Below, one piece after another: positions 24,469 through 33,401 of a stretch of 35,438 nt of DNA (its first letter is position 1; each line of letters starts with the position of its first letter). A model generated the notes under the pieces. The model saw nothing but the letters and a program-made list of their open reading frames with translations. It did no database searches and was not told where the DNA came from. This stretch comes from Albidovulum sp. (lineage in GTDB: Bacteria > Pseudomonadota > Alphaproteobacteria > Rhodobacterales > Rhodobacteraceae). The stretch covers positions 1 to 35,438 of the forward strand of contig JAUQYA010000089.1 in NCBI GenBank assembly GCA_030837785.1. Direction: 5' to 3'. The position numbers were made by a program, and so were the translations under genes.

Positions 24469-27224
24469 CCGCCGCATCCGAACCCGTTGCGCGGCTTGCA
24501 GGTGTCACCCATCGCTACGGCAAGGTGGTGGCGCTTGCCGATTTGACGCTTGATCTTCCGGCCGGTCGGATGGTCGGGCTGATCGGCCCGGACGGGGTGG
24601 GGAAATCCACGCTGATGGGCCTGATCGCCGGGGCCAAGCGGCTTCAGCACGGGGACGTGACCTGCCTTGGCGGAAACATGGCGAAGGCCCGCCACCGCAC
24701 GGCGATGGGGGGGCGCATCGCCTTCATGCCGCAGGGGCTGGGGCGCAACCTCTATCACGACCTTTCCGTGCGCGAGAACATGGAGTTCTTCGGCAAGCTC
24801 TTCGCGCTTGGGCGTGCCGACCGCCGCGCGCGGATCGAGCGGCTGACCCAGGCCACCGGGCTTCACCCCTTTCTCGACCGGCCGGCGGGAAAGCTTTCGG
24901 GCGGGATGAAACAGAAACTCGGGCTTTGCTCATCGCTGATCCACGATCCGGATTTCCTGCTGCTTGACGAACCCACGACCGGCGTCGATCCGCTGTCGCG
25001 GCGGCAGTTCTGGGATCTGATCGCGACAATCCGCGCCGATCGCCCCGGCATGAGCGTGCTTGTCTCGACCGCCTATATGGAGGAAGCGGCACTTTTCGAT
25101 CATCTGGTGGCGATGGACGCCGGCCGCGTGCTGGCGGAAGGCAGCCCGGATGAATTGATGGCAAGGACGGGCACCGATACCGTCGGCGATGCCTATGTCG
25201 CACTGATGCAGCAATCGAAAGCGCAGGGCGACGCGCCCCGGCCTGCCATGTCCCAACCTGCTGCGCCGCCTGCCGCATCCCCGGCGTCCGGCCTGCCCGA
25301 AGGCGGCGAGATCGCCATCCGCGCGCGGGGGCTTACCCGCCGGTTCGGCGATTTCACCGCCGTCGATTCCGTCAGCTTCGACATCCCGAAGGGCGAGATC
25401 TTCGGCTTTCTCGGCTCCAACGGCTGCGGCAAGACCACGACGATGAAGATGCTGACCGGCCTTCTGCCCCCGACCGAGGGCGAGGCCTGGATCTTCGGCC
25501 GCACCGTCGCCGATCAGGGGCTGGAGGCGCGGGCGCGGGTGGGCTTCATGTCGCAGTCCTTCTCGCTTTACGGCGAACTCACGGTCCGCGAGAACCTTGT
25601 GCTGCACACGCGGCTTTATCATCTGGGGACGGAACTTGCCGCGAAACGGCTTGCCGATCTGGTGCCGCGCTTCGGCCTGACCGACCATATCGACCAGAAG
25701 GCGGGTGATCTGCCGCTTGGCCTGCGTCAGCGGCTGTCGCTTGCGGTGGCGGTCATCCATTCGCCCGAAATCCTGATCCTTGACGAACCGACATCGGGCG
25801 TCGATCCGCAGGCGCGGGACGAATTCTGGCACCTGCTTCTGGACCTTTCCCGCAAGGACAGGGTGACGATCTTCATCTCGACCCATTTCATGGACGAGGC
25901 CATGCGTTGCGACCGCATCTCGCTCATGCATGCGGGAAGGGTGCTGGTTTCCGACCCGCCGGCGAAGATCGTGGCGGACAGCGGTGCCGCGTCATTGGAA
26001 GAGGCCTTCATCGCCTACATGGCCGCCGAACTGCCGCCCGAACCCGATGCGCCGCCGGCAATGATTGCCGAAGCCGCAACCCGCCAGGATGATGCCGCCG
26101 GCTTCAACATCGGCCGGTTGCTGGCCTTCACCTCGCGCGAGGCGATGCAGGTGCGCCGCGATCCCGTCCGGCTTGCCTTCGCCTTTCTCGGCAGCGCGCT
26201 TCTCTTGCTCATCATGTCCTTCGGCATCTCGCAGGAGGTGCGCGACATTCCCTTTGCCGTGCTCGACCATGACGACAGCCCGGAAAGCCGGGCCTATGTC
26301 TCGACCTTTGGCGATTCACCCTGGTTCTTGGCGCATCCGCCGATCCTGGATGTTCAGGCGCAGGACGACAGGATGAAAAGCGGGGAACTTTCGCTGGCGC
26401 TGGAGATACCGCCGCGCTTCGGGGCCGACCTGCGCGCGGGTCATGGCGATGCCGTCGCCGCCACCATCGACGGCACCGACACGGAACGCGCCGGCACCAT
26501 CGAAAGCTATGTGACGGGGGCGCACCAGTCGGCGCTGGCGGGAATCGCGCCGGGTCGGGCCGAGGCGGCGGCAGCGCCCGCAGTCGGGCTGGAGCCGCGC
26601 TTTCGCTACAACCCCGACATGGCCAGCCTGCCGGCGATCGGCCCCACCATCCCGCCGCTGCTTCTCTTGCTGTTCCCGGCGATCCTGATGGCGGTGAGCG
26701 TGGCGCGGGAAAAGGAGATCGGGACGATCACCAATTTCTACGTCACGCCGACCGGCCGGGCGGAGTTCCTGATCGGCAAGCAGCTTGTCTACATCGGCAT
26801 CGCCCTTCTGAACTTTGCCATCCTGACCGCGCTGGTGGTGCTGGTGCTGGGGGTGCCGCTGCGTGGCAGTCCGCTGGTTCTGGTGCTGGCAACGTTCATC
26901 TATGCGCTGGCGGCAACGGGCTTCGGCCTCATGGTCTCGATGATGACGGCAACCCAGGTCACGGCAGTCTTCGCCAGCACGGTGCTTTCCGTGATGCCCA
27001 CCCTACAGTTTTCCGGGATGATGGTACCGGTCTCGTCGCTTGAGGGCCCGGCGCGGGTCATGGGCAGCCTCTGGCCAACCACCTGGTACATGATGGCCAG
27101 CGTGGGAACCTACACCAAGGGGCTGGGCCTTGGCGACCTCAGCGGTGCGCTGATGCGGCTTGCGGTCTTCGGGCCCTTGTTCACCGGGATCGCGATCGCA
27201 CTTCTGAAAAAGCAGGAGAGGTAG
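24465..27224 (+). CDS. rbbA: RbbA-type fused ABC exporter: two ATPase domains plus membrane domain
   Basis: A 919-residue fusion, about the size of E. coli RbbA/YhiH (911). First ATPase: GPDGVGKST (about 41-49), LSGGMKQKLG, FLLLDEPTTGVDP. Second ATPase: GSNGCGKTT (about 317-325), then LPLGLRQRLSLA in place of LSGGQ, and ILILDEPTSGVDP. The C-terminal part (about 560-919) is an ABC-2 permease with VRRDPVRLAFAFLG, a large periplasmic loop, REKEIGTITNFYVTP and several membrane helices. RbbA was described as ribosome-associated in E. coli, but the gene order HlyD-RbbA-permease points to export, with the partner permease encoded one base downstream. Substrate unknown. Confidence 0.92.
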   Translation: MTAASEPVARLAGVTHRYGKVVALADLTLDLPAGRMVGLIGPDGVGKSTLMGLIAGAKRLQHGDVTCLGGNMAKARHRTAMGGRIAFMPQGLGRNLYHDLSVRENMEFFGKLFALGRADRRARIERLTQATGLHPFLDRPAGKLSGGMKQKLGLCSSLIHDPDFLLLDEPTTGVDPLSRRQFWDLIATIRADRPGMSVLVSTAYMEEAALFDHLVAMDAGRVLAEGSPDELMARTGTDTVGDAYVALMQQSKAQGDAPRPAMSQPAAPPAASPASGLPEGGEIAIRARGLTRRFGDFTAVDSVSFDIPKGEIFGFLGSNGCGKTTTMKMLTGLLPPTEGEAWIFGRTVADQGLEARARVGFMSQSFSLYGELTVRENLVLHTRLYHLGTELAAKRLADLVPRFGLTDHIDQKAGDLPLGLRQRLSLAVAVIHSPEILILDEPTSGVDPQARDEFWHLLLDLSRKDRVTIFISTHFMDEAMRCDRISLMHAGRVLVSDPPAKIVADSGAASLEEAFIAYMAAELPPEPDAPPAMIAEAATRQDDAAGFNIGRLLAFTSREAMQVRRDPVRLAFAFLGSALLLLIMSFGISQEVRDIPFAVLDHDDSPESRAYVSTFGDSPWFLAHPPILDVQAQDDRMKSGELSLALEIPPRFGADLRAGHGDAVAATIDGTDTERAGTIESYVTGAHQSALAGIAPGRAEAAAAPAVGLEPRFRYNPDMASLPAIGPTIPPLLLLLFPAILMAVSVAREKEIGTITNFYVTPTGRAEFLIGKQLVYIGIALLNFAILTALVVLVLGVPLRGSPLVLVLATFIYALAATGFGLMVSMMTATQVTAVFASTVLSVMPTLQFSGMMVPVSSLEGPARVMGSLWPTTWYMMASVGTYTKGLGLGDLSGALMRLAVFGPLFTGIAIALLKKQER

Positions 27225-27225
27225 C

Positions 27226-28350
27226 ATGCGCCCCCTGATCAACACGTTCTGGCTGACCGGGAAAGAGCTGAAAAGCGTCCTTGGCGATCCGGTCATGGTG
27301 ATCCTGATCATCTGGTCCTTCGTCGTCGCCGTCATGCTGGAAGCAAGCGGTGCCGGCGACACGGTACGCAATGCCTCGATCGCGATTGTCGATGAAGACC
27401 GTTCCGGCCTGTCGCGCCAGATCGAGGCGGCGCTGATGCAGCCCTGGTTCCAGACGCCGCTCGACATGGCGGCGGATGAGGCCGCCGCCGCCATGGACCG
27501 TGGTGAGATCATGTTCGCGCTGTCGATCCCGCCCCGTTTCGCCGCCGATGCGATTGCCGGCCGCGCCCCTTTGGCCCAGCTTCTGGCCGACGCCACGGCG
27601 GTGTCGCAGGCGCAACTGGGCACCGACTATCTGCGCAACATCGTGCAGCAGGAGGCGACGGTGTTCCTTGCCGGCGGCCCCGGTGCACCCCAGCCGAACC
27701 TCGATCTTGAGTTGCGCCGCGCCTTCAACCCCAACGGCAATCCCGTCTGGTTCAAGTCGATGTCCTCGCTGCTCAACCAGCTTTCGGTCCTGACCATCGC
27801 CCTGACCGGGGCCGCGATGCTGCGCGAACGCGAACACGGCACGATCGAACACCTGATGGTGATGCCGCTCAGCCCGGCGGAAGTGGCCTTCTCCAAGGTG
27901 CTGGCGACGATGATCGTGGTGCTTGTCGCGTTCACCGCCTCGCTGCTGGTCGTGGTCCGGGGCGTTCTGGACGTGCCTGTGGTGGGGGCGATGCCGCTTC
28001 TGGTCGGGGGCGCGGCGGTCTATCTCTGGGCGGCCGCGGCGATCGGAATGCTTCTGGGCACGCTTGCACGCAGCATGGCGCAGTTCGCGCTGCTGGTGAT
28101 CATGGTCATCATCCCGGTGATCATGCTTTCGGGCGGCAAGGGGGCGGTGGAAAGCCAGCCCGACCTCGTGCAGAAACTGACGCTTGCCCTGCCGTCACGC
28201 CACTTCCTCGCCTTCGCCAAGGCGGTCGCGTTCCGTGGTGCCGGAATTGCCGAAGTCTGGCCGCAACTGGCGCTGATGGCGGGCTTGGGAATGGCCTTCT
28301 TCGGGGCGAGCCTCGTGCTTTTCCGTCGCTCGATGAGTGTGACGGGATGA
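27226..28350 (+). CDS. ABC-2 type exporter permease (YhhJ-like)
   Basis: A 374-residue permease with one N-terminal helix (VMVILIIWSFVVAVMLEASG), a periplasmic domain of about 150 residues, and five C-terminal helices after LREREHGTIEHLMVMPLS, the ABC-2 hallmark. It pairs with the membrane half of the RbbA-like protein to form the transporter channel. It begins one base after the rbbA stop with GGAGAGG as ribosome site. Downstream, the perfect palindrome AGCCGGATCCGGCT at 28360-28373 lies in the 90-base gap before the PHA-synthase-like gene and might attenuate transcription. Confidence 0.92.
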   Translation: MRPLINTFWLTGKELKSVLGDPVMVILIIWSFVVAVMLEASGAGDTVRNASIAIVDEDRSGLSRQIEAALMQPWFQTPLDMAADEAAAAMDRGEIMFALSIPPRFAADAIAGRAPLAQLLADATAVSQAQLGTDYLRNIVQQEATVFLAGGPGAPQPNLDLELRRAFNPNGNPVWFKSMSSLLNQLSVLTIALTGAAMLREREHGTIEHLMVMPLSPAEVAFSKVLATMIVVLVAFTASLLVVVRGVLDVPVVGAMPLLVGGAAVYLWAAAAIGMLLGTLARSMAQFALLVIMVIIPVIMLSGGKGAVESQPDLVQKLTLALPSRHFLAFAKAVAFRGAGIAEVWPQLALMAGLGMAFFGASLVLFRRSMSVTG

Positions 28351-28440
28351 ACGGGGACAAGCCGGATCCGGCTCTCATTTGGCCGGACCGGGCCGAAAGC
28401 CGGAAAGGGCCGCGTCGTGCTGTTGAACAAGAAGGAAACC

Positions 28441-30234
28441 ATGATGAACACGCCACAAAAGACCCCCGCCGCGACCCTGCCCATCGCGCTTGCCGACAAG
28501 GCAGTGGAGGACGAGGGTTTCCGTGTGGCCGACCGGATCTGGTCGGCCCGGCGCGGGCGCTACACCGGCGGCCTGTCGCCGGCCGCATTGACGCTTTCGT
28601 TCATCGACTGGTGGGTGCATCTGGCCAACGCACCCGGAAAGCAGGCAGAACTGGCGAAGAAAGCCGGCGAGACGGCGGCACGGTTCGCTGCCCATGCCCT
28701 GAGCGGAGCCGTCAACCGCGACGCGCCGCCCCCGATCGACGCCCCGGCGGGCGACAACCGCTTTGCCGCAGAGGAGTGGGGCAGGCTGCCCTTCAACCTG
28801 TGGGCGCAAGGGTTCCTTCTGGGCCAGCAGTGGTGGCGCGATGCCACGACATCGGTTCCGGGCGTCACCCCGCACCACGAGGATGTCGTATCGTTCACCG
28901 TCCGCCAGATCCTTGACATGGTCTCGCCCTCGAACAATCCCATGACCAACCCCGAAGTCATCGGGAAAACCGTCTCGACCGGCGGCATGAACCTTGTCCA
29001 GGGGTTTCGGAACTGGGCCGAGGATGCCAGCCGCCTGGCGGATGGCAGGATGCCCGTCGGAACCGAGGATTTCGTCGTCGGCCGCGATGTCGCCATCACG
29101 CCGGGCAAGGTGATCCTTCGCAATGACCTGATCGAGCTGATCCAGTATGCGCCCACGACTGAGACCGTGCGGGCCGAACCGGTGCTGATCGTGCCCGCCT
29201 GGATCATGAAATACTACATTCTTGACCTTTCGCCGCAGAATTCGCTGATCCGCTATCTGGTGGGTCAGGGCCACACGGTCTTCTGCGTCTCGTGGCGCAA
29301 CCCGACGGCCGAGGATCGCGATCTCGGCATGGACGATTATCGCCGGCTGGGGGTCATGGCCGCCATCGACGCGGTTTCGGCCATCCGCCCGGGGCACCGG
29401 ATCCACGCCATCGGCTATTGCCTTGGCGGAACGCTGCTGTCGATCGCCGCTGCCTCGATGGGCTGCCGGGGCGATGACAGGCTGGCTTCGCTCACGCTTC
29501 TGGCCGCACAGACCGACTTCACCGAACCGGGTGAGCTTGCCCTTTTCATCGACCACAGCCAGATGCACTACCTGGAAAGCATGATGTGGGCCCGCGGCTA
29601 TCTTTCGGCCGACCAGATGGCGGGGGCATTCCAGCTTTTGCGGGCGAACGACCTCGTCTGGTCGCGCCGCATCCGCGAATATCTCATGGGCGAGCGCACG
29701 CCGATGATCGACCTGATGGCGTGGAATGCGGACGCGACCCGCATGCCCTATCGCATGCACACGGAATACCTCCAGAAGCTCTATCTCGACAACGAACTCG
29801 CCGCCGGGCGCTTCATGGTCGACGGGCGGCCGGCCGCGCTCCAGAACATCCGGGTGCCGATCTTCGCCGTCGGCACCGAACGCGACCATGTCGCGCCGTG
29901 GAAGTCGGTCTACAAGATCCACTACCTGAGCGGTTCCGAAGTGACGTTCGTCCTTACGAGCGGCGGCCACAACGCCGGGATCATCAGTGAGCCGGGGCGC
30001 GCCAACCGGCGTTACCGGGTTGCTGTCAAGCATGCGGGCGGTCCCTGCCGGAGTGCCGAGCAATGGGCCGAACACGCGGAGCGAAAGGAAGGTTCCTGGT
30101 GGGAGGAACTGGCCGGCTGGCTGGCCGCCCGCTCGACCGGCGAGCCCGTCCCGGCCCCTGCCGAGGCCGGCGCGGCAGGCGGGGGCTTTCCGGCCCTCGC
30201 GGACGCGCCGGGAACCTATGTGCTACAACGGTGA
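28441..30234 (+). CDS. Class I polyhydroxyalkanoate synthase-like protein (PhaC family)
   Basis: A 597-residue alpha/beta-hydrolase of the PhaC type. The N-terminal PhaC domain includes NPEVIGKTVSTGGMNLVQG. The lipase-like box with nucleophilic Cys is GYCLGG (about 325-330), the catalytic Asp is in TERDHVAPW (about 482), and the general-base His is in SGGHNAG (about 509). All three catalytic residues of PHA synthases are thus present. PhaC polymerises hydroxyacyl-CoA into storage polyester; no phaA, phaB, phasin or depolymerase gene is nearby, so a secondary synthase or related acyltransferase is possible. AAGGAAACC precedes the ATG at 28441; upstream in-frame codons are less likely starts. 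Confidence 0.87.
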   Translation: MMNTPQKTPAATLPIALADKAVEDEGFRVADRIWSARRGRYTGGLSPAALTLSFIDWWVHLANAPGKQAELAKKAGETAARFAAHALSGAVNRDAPPPIDAPAGDNRFAAEEWGRLPFNLWAQGFLLGQQWWRDATTSVPGVTPHHEDVVSFTVRQILDMVSPSNNPMTNPEVIGKTVSTGGMNLVQGFRNWAEDASRLADGRMPVGTEDFVVGRDVAITPGKVILRNDLIELIQYAPTTETVRAEPVLIVPAWIMKYYILDLSPQNSLIRYLVGQGHTVFCVSWRNPTAEDRDLGMDDYRRLGVMAAIDAVSAIRPGHRIHAIGYCLGGTLLSIAAASMGCRGDDRLASLTLLAAQTDFTEPGELALFIDHSQMHYLESMMWARGYLSADQMAGAFQLLRANDLVWSRRIREYLMGERTPMIDLMAWNADATRMPYRMHTEYLQKLYLDNELAAGRFMVDGRPAALQNIRVPIFAVGTERDHVAPWKSVYKIHYLSGSEVTFVLTSGGHNAGIISEPGRANRRYRVAVKHAGGPCRSAEQWAEHAERKEGSWWEELAGWLAARSTGEPVPAPAEAGAAGGGFPALADAPGTYVLQR

Positions 30235-30273
30235 CGGCGATGAACGCCCGCCTCGTGAACATCGGAGAGTTTC

Positions 30274-30636
30274 ATGCTTGAGCGCAGCCGCGCGATGACG
30301 ATCTCGGCCATTGTCGCCGTCCTCTTCGGGGTCTTCACCATCATTTCCGGGGGGCGCGCGCTGGTGTCGCCGGGCGCCGGCGTGGTGCCTTTCGTGCTTT
30401 GGTTCAACTATGTCGCCGGCTTCGTCTACATCGCTGCCGGCATCGCTCTCTGGCGCCGGGCAGGTTGGGCGGAATGGCTGGCCGGCGCCATCGCGCTGGC
30501 AACGGCTGCAGTCTTTCTGGGGCTTCTGTGGCACATCGCGCAAGGCGGGCCGTGGCTGGGCCGCACGGTGGGCGCCATGGGGCTTCGCACCGTGGTCTGG
30601 GCCGCCATCTTCCGGATTGCACTCGGGGATCGGTGA
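30274..30636 (+). CDS. Small four-helix membrane protein, function unknown
   Basis: A 120-residue integral membrane protein with about four hydrophobic segments: ISAIVAVLFGVFTIISGGRA, VVPFVLWFNYVAGFVYIAAG, WLAGAIALATAAVFLGLLW and a shorter one near the C-terminus (TVVWAAIFRIAL). GGAGAGTTTC precedes the ATG. I do not recognise a named family. It sits 39 bases after the PHA-synthase-like gene and 84 before the arginine transporter gene, all on the same strand. Confidence 0.75.
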   Translation: MLERSRAMTISAIVAVLFGVFTIISGGRALVSPGAGVVPFVLWFNYVAGFVYIAAGIALWRRAGWAEWLAGAIALATAAVFLGLLWHIAQGGPWLGRTVGAMGLRTVVWAAIFRIALGDR

Positions 30637-30720
30637 CGATCCGCGCCAGCCACCCACCACTTGGGCGGCATGACTTCATGTACCTCTTTCAGGAAACGCC
30701 ATATCGAGGAGTTGCCAGAC

Positions 30721-32151
30721 ATGAATGACAAGACCCGAACCGAGAAGCGCGGATTCCGCTTTCCATCCGCATTCACCATTCTTTTCGGCCTGATCATCGT
30801 GGTTGCGGCCCTGACCTGGATCATTCCGGCCGGGCAGTATCAGCGCGTCTACAATGAGGCGCTGGGCCGCGATGTTCCCGTCGCCGGGAGCTATGCCGTG
30901 ACTGAGGCAAACCCGCAGGGCATCACCGATGTGCTGATGGCGCCGATCGCCGGGCTTTACGATCCGGCGACAGGTCAGGCCAATGCCATTGATGTCGCGC
31001 TTTTCGTGCTGATCATCGGCGGCTTCATCGGCGTGATCGCGGCAAGCGGTGCGATCAATGCCGGGATCGGCGGCGCGATGACTTCACTGAAGGGGCGCGA
31101 GAAATGGATCATCCCGGTCCTGATGGCGGTCTTTGCCTTTGGCGGCACCACCTACGGAATGGCCGAGGAAACCCTGGCCTTCTACGTGCTGCTGGTCCCG
31201 ATCATGGTGGCGGCGCGCTATGACGCCTTGACGGCAGTTGCCATCATCATGCTTGGCGCCGGCGTCGGCGTTCTGGGATCGACCGTGAACGCCTTCGCCA
31301 CGGTGATCGCCTCGGATGCGGCGGGCGTTCCCTTCACCAACGGACTGGTGCTGCGCCTTGTCATCCTGGGCCTCTGCTGGCTTGCCTCGGTTGCCTATGT
31401 GATGCGCTACGCTGAAAGGGTTCGGAAAGATCCTACGAAATCGCTGGTCTATGACATGAAGGCCGCAAACGAGGCGCATTTCCTTGCAGAACACCAGGGA
31501 GACCGGGCCGAGTTCACCCTGACCCACAAGGTCATCCTGGCGATCTTCGCGCTGACCTTCGGCGTCATGATCTGGGGCGTTGTCTCGGCCGGCTGGTGGA
31601 TGGGCGAGATGAGCGCGCTTTTCCTCGCCTCGGCAATCCTCGTCGGCTTCATCGTGCGGCCGGGCGAGAAGGAATTCGTCGAAGCCTTCCTGAACGGCGC
31701 ACGCGATCTGCTGGGGGTCGCGCTGATCATCGGTCTTGCCCGCGGCATCGTTGTCATCATGGACGCGGGCCACATCACCGACACCATCCTGCATTGGGCC
31801 GAAGGCGCTGTTGCCGGGCTTGGCAAGGTGGCCTTCATCAACGTCACCTATTGGTTGCAGGTGCTGATGTCCTTCTTCGTGCCGTCCTCTTCGGGGCTGG
31901 CGGTCCTGTCGATGCCGATCATGGCCCCGGTCGCGGATTTCGCGGGCGTGCAGCGCGATCTGGTGGTGACGGCCTATCAATCGGCCAATGGCCTGGTGAA
32001 CCTGATCAACCCGACATTCGCCGTGGTCATGGGCGGGCTGGCCATCGGGCGTGTGCCCTATGAACGCTGGCTGCGCTTCATGTGGCCGCTGCTTGCGATC
32101 CTGACCATCATCATCATGGCGAGCCTGAGCATCGCCACCCTGATCGTCTGA
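30721..32151 (+). CDS. YfcC/DcuC-family transporter, likely arginine-ornithine exchanger
   Basis: A 476-residue polytopic membrane protein of the YfcC/C4-dicarboxylate (DcuC) superfamily with around twelve hydrophobic segments. After a basic start it has FRFPSAFTILFGLIIVVAAL and TWIIPAGQYQRV, typical of YfcC. Later come FGGTTYGMAEETLAFYVLL, LGSTVNAFATVIASDAAG and FFVPSSSGLAVLSMPIMAP. GAGGAG precedes the ATG at 30721. Members placed upstream of arcABC serve as arginine/ornithine antiporters, the role taken by ArcD elsewhere; here the assignment comes from family plus position. The following arcA starts 13 bases later. Confidence 0.85.
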   Translation: MNDKTRTEKRGFRFPSAFTILFGLIIVVAALTWIIPAGQYQRVYNEALGRDVPVAGSYAVTEANPQGITDVLMAPIAGLYDPATGQANAIDVALFVLIIGGFIGVIAASGAINAGIGGAMTSLKGREKWIIPVLMAVFAFGGTTYGMAEETLAFYVLLVPIMVAARYDALTAVAIIMLGAGVGVLGSTVNAFATVIASDAAGVPFTNGLVLRLVILGLCWLASVAYVMRYAERVRKDPTKSLVYDMKAANEAHFLAEHQGDRAEFTLTHKVILAIFALTFGVMIWGVVSAGWWMGEMSALFLASAILVGFIVRPGEKEFVEAFLNGARDLLGVALIIGLARGIVVIMDAGHITDTILHWAEGAVAGLGKVAFINVTYWLQVLMSFFVPSSSGLAVLSMPIMAPVADFAGVQRDLVVTAYQSANGLVNLINPTFAVVMGGLAIGRVPYERWLRFMWPLLAILTIIIMASLSIATLIV

Positions 32152-32164
32152 AAGGAGAACTGGC

Positions 32165-33391
32165 ATGACACTCACCTATGGAGTGCATTCCGAAATCGGC
32201 AAGCTGCGCCGTGTCCTCGTTCATCGCCCCGGCGCGGCCATCGCGCGGCTGACGCCCTCGAACTGCCACGACCTGCTGTTCGACGATGTCATCTGGGTCA
32301 AGCAGGCGCGCGCCGACCACATGGAATTCGTCGATGCCATGCGCTATCGCGGCACCGAGGTCGTGTTCCTGCGTGATCTGCTGGTTGAAACCCTGCGCAT
32401 TCCCGAAGCCCGCATCTGGCTGCTGGAACGGCGCGTCAACGAAGATACGGTCGGCGTCGGTCTTGCCGACGATCTGCGCGCCCATCTGATGGAAATGGAC
32501 GCCGACCCGCTGTCGCTGATCCTGCTGGGCGGCATGAGCCGGGCGGAACTGCCGGTTGCCGACGGCGGGTTGTTCGGGTCAACCCTGCGCCCCGAGGATT
32601 TCGTGCTGCCGCCGCTGCCCAATCACCTGTTCACCCGCGACACCACCTGCTGGATCTACGGCGGCGTCACTCTGAATCCGATGCGCTGGGACGCACGCAA
32701 GCTGGAAACGGTGAACATTGCCGCGATCTACCGCTTTCACCCCGATTTCCGCGATGCGGGTTTTCCGGTCTGGTGGGGCGACCCCGACGCCGACCACGGT
32801 GCGGCCACGATGGAGGGTGGCGATGTCATGCCCATCGGCAATGGCACCGTCCTTGTCGGCATGGGGGAACGCACCACGGCGCAATCGGTCGGGCAACTGG
32901 CCCGTTCGCTGTTCGAGCAGGGCGGGGCGGAACGGGTCATCGCCTGCAAGCTGCCGGTCGAACGTGCCTCGATGCATCTCGACACGGTGTTCAGCTTCTG
33001 CGACCGCGATCTGGTCACGCTGTTCGCCGAGGTCGCGGATCGTATCGTGCCCTATTCGATCCGTCCCGGCGAGAAACCCGGCCAGCTCGACATCCGCGAG
33101 GAAAGGCAGCATCTGGTTCAGGTCGCCGCCGAGGTTCTGGGGCTGAAGAAGCTGCGCGTGGTCGAGTCCGGCGCCAATTCCTATGTCGCGGAACGCGAGC
33201 AATGGGACGACGGCAACAACGTCATCGCGCTCGAGCCCGGCGTGGTCGTGGGCTATGACCGCAACACCTATACCAACACCCAACTGCGCAAGGCCGGGGT
33301 CGAGGTCATCACCATTCCCGGCGCCGAACTCGGCCGTGGCCGTGGCGGCGGCCATTGCATGACCTGCCCCCTGATCCGCGATCCGGCATAA
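32165..33391 (+). CDS. arcA: Arginine deiminase
   Basis: A complete 408-residue arginine deiminase, the usual size. It converts arginine to citrulline and ammonia in the cytoplasm. Visible features are the N-terminal HSEIGKLRRVLVHRPG, LFTRDTTCWIYGG, the substrate-binding EGGD (ATMEGGDVMPIGNG), the catalytic HLDTVFS segment, and the nucleophile Cys398 in GGGHCMTCPL. AAAGGAGAACTGGC precedes the ATG. It is the first enzyme of the arcABC set downstream of the putative exchanger and is followed eleven bases later by arcB. Confidence 0.97.
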   Translation: MTLTYGVHSEIGKLRRVLVHRPGAAIARLTPSNCHDLLFDDVIWVKQARADHMEFVDAMRYRGTEVVFLRDLLVETLRIPEARIWLLERRVNEDTVGVGLADDLRAHLMEMDADPLSLILLGGMSRAELPVADGGLFGSTLRPEDFVLPPLPNHLFTRDTTCWIYGGVTLNPMRWDARKLETVNIAAIYRFHPDFRDAGFPVWWGDPDADHGAATMEGGDVMPIGNGTVLVGMGERTTAQSVGQLARSLFEQGGAERVIACKLPVERASMHLDTVFSFCDRDLVTLFAEVADRIVPYSIRPGEKPGQLDIREERQHLVQVAAEVLGLKKLRVVESGANSYVAEREQWDDGNNVIALEPGVVVGYDRNTYTNTQLRKAGVEVITIPGAELGRGRGGGHCMTCPLIRDPA

Positions 33392-33401
33392 GGAGCGAAC
33401 C

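Noticed and set aside
30637..30720. Fnr-type box (TTGAT-N4-ATCAA) before the arginine deiminase genes
   Set aside because: I read the gap and the other intergenic stretches of the right-hand array and saw no match to this dyad.
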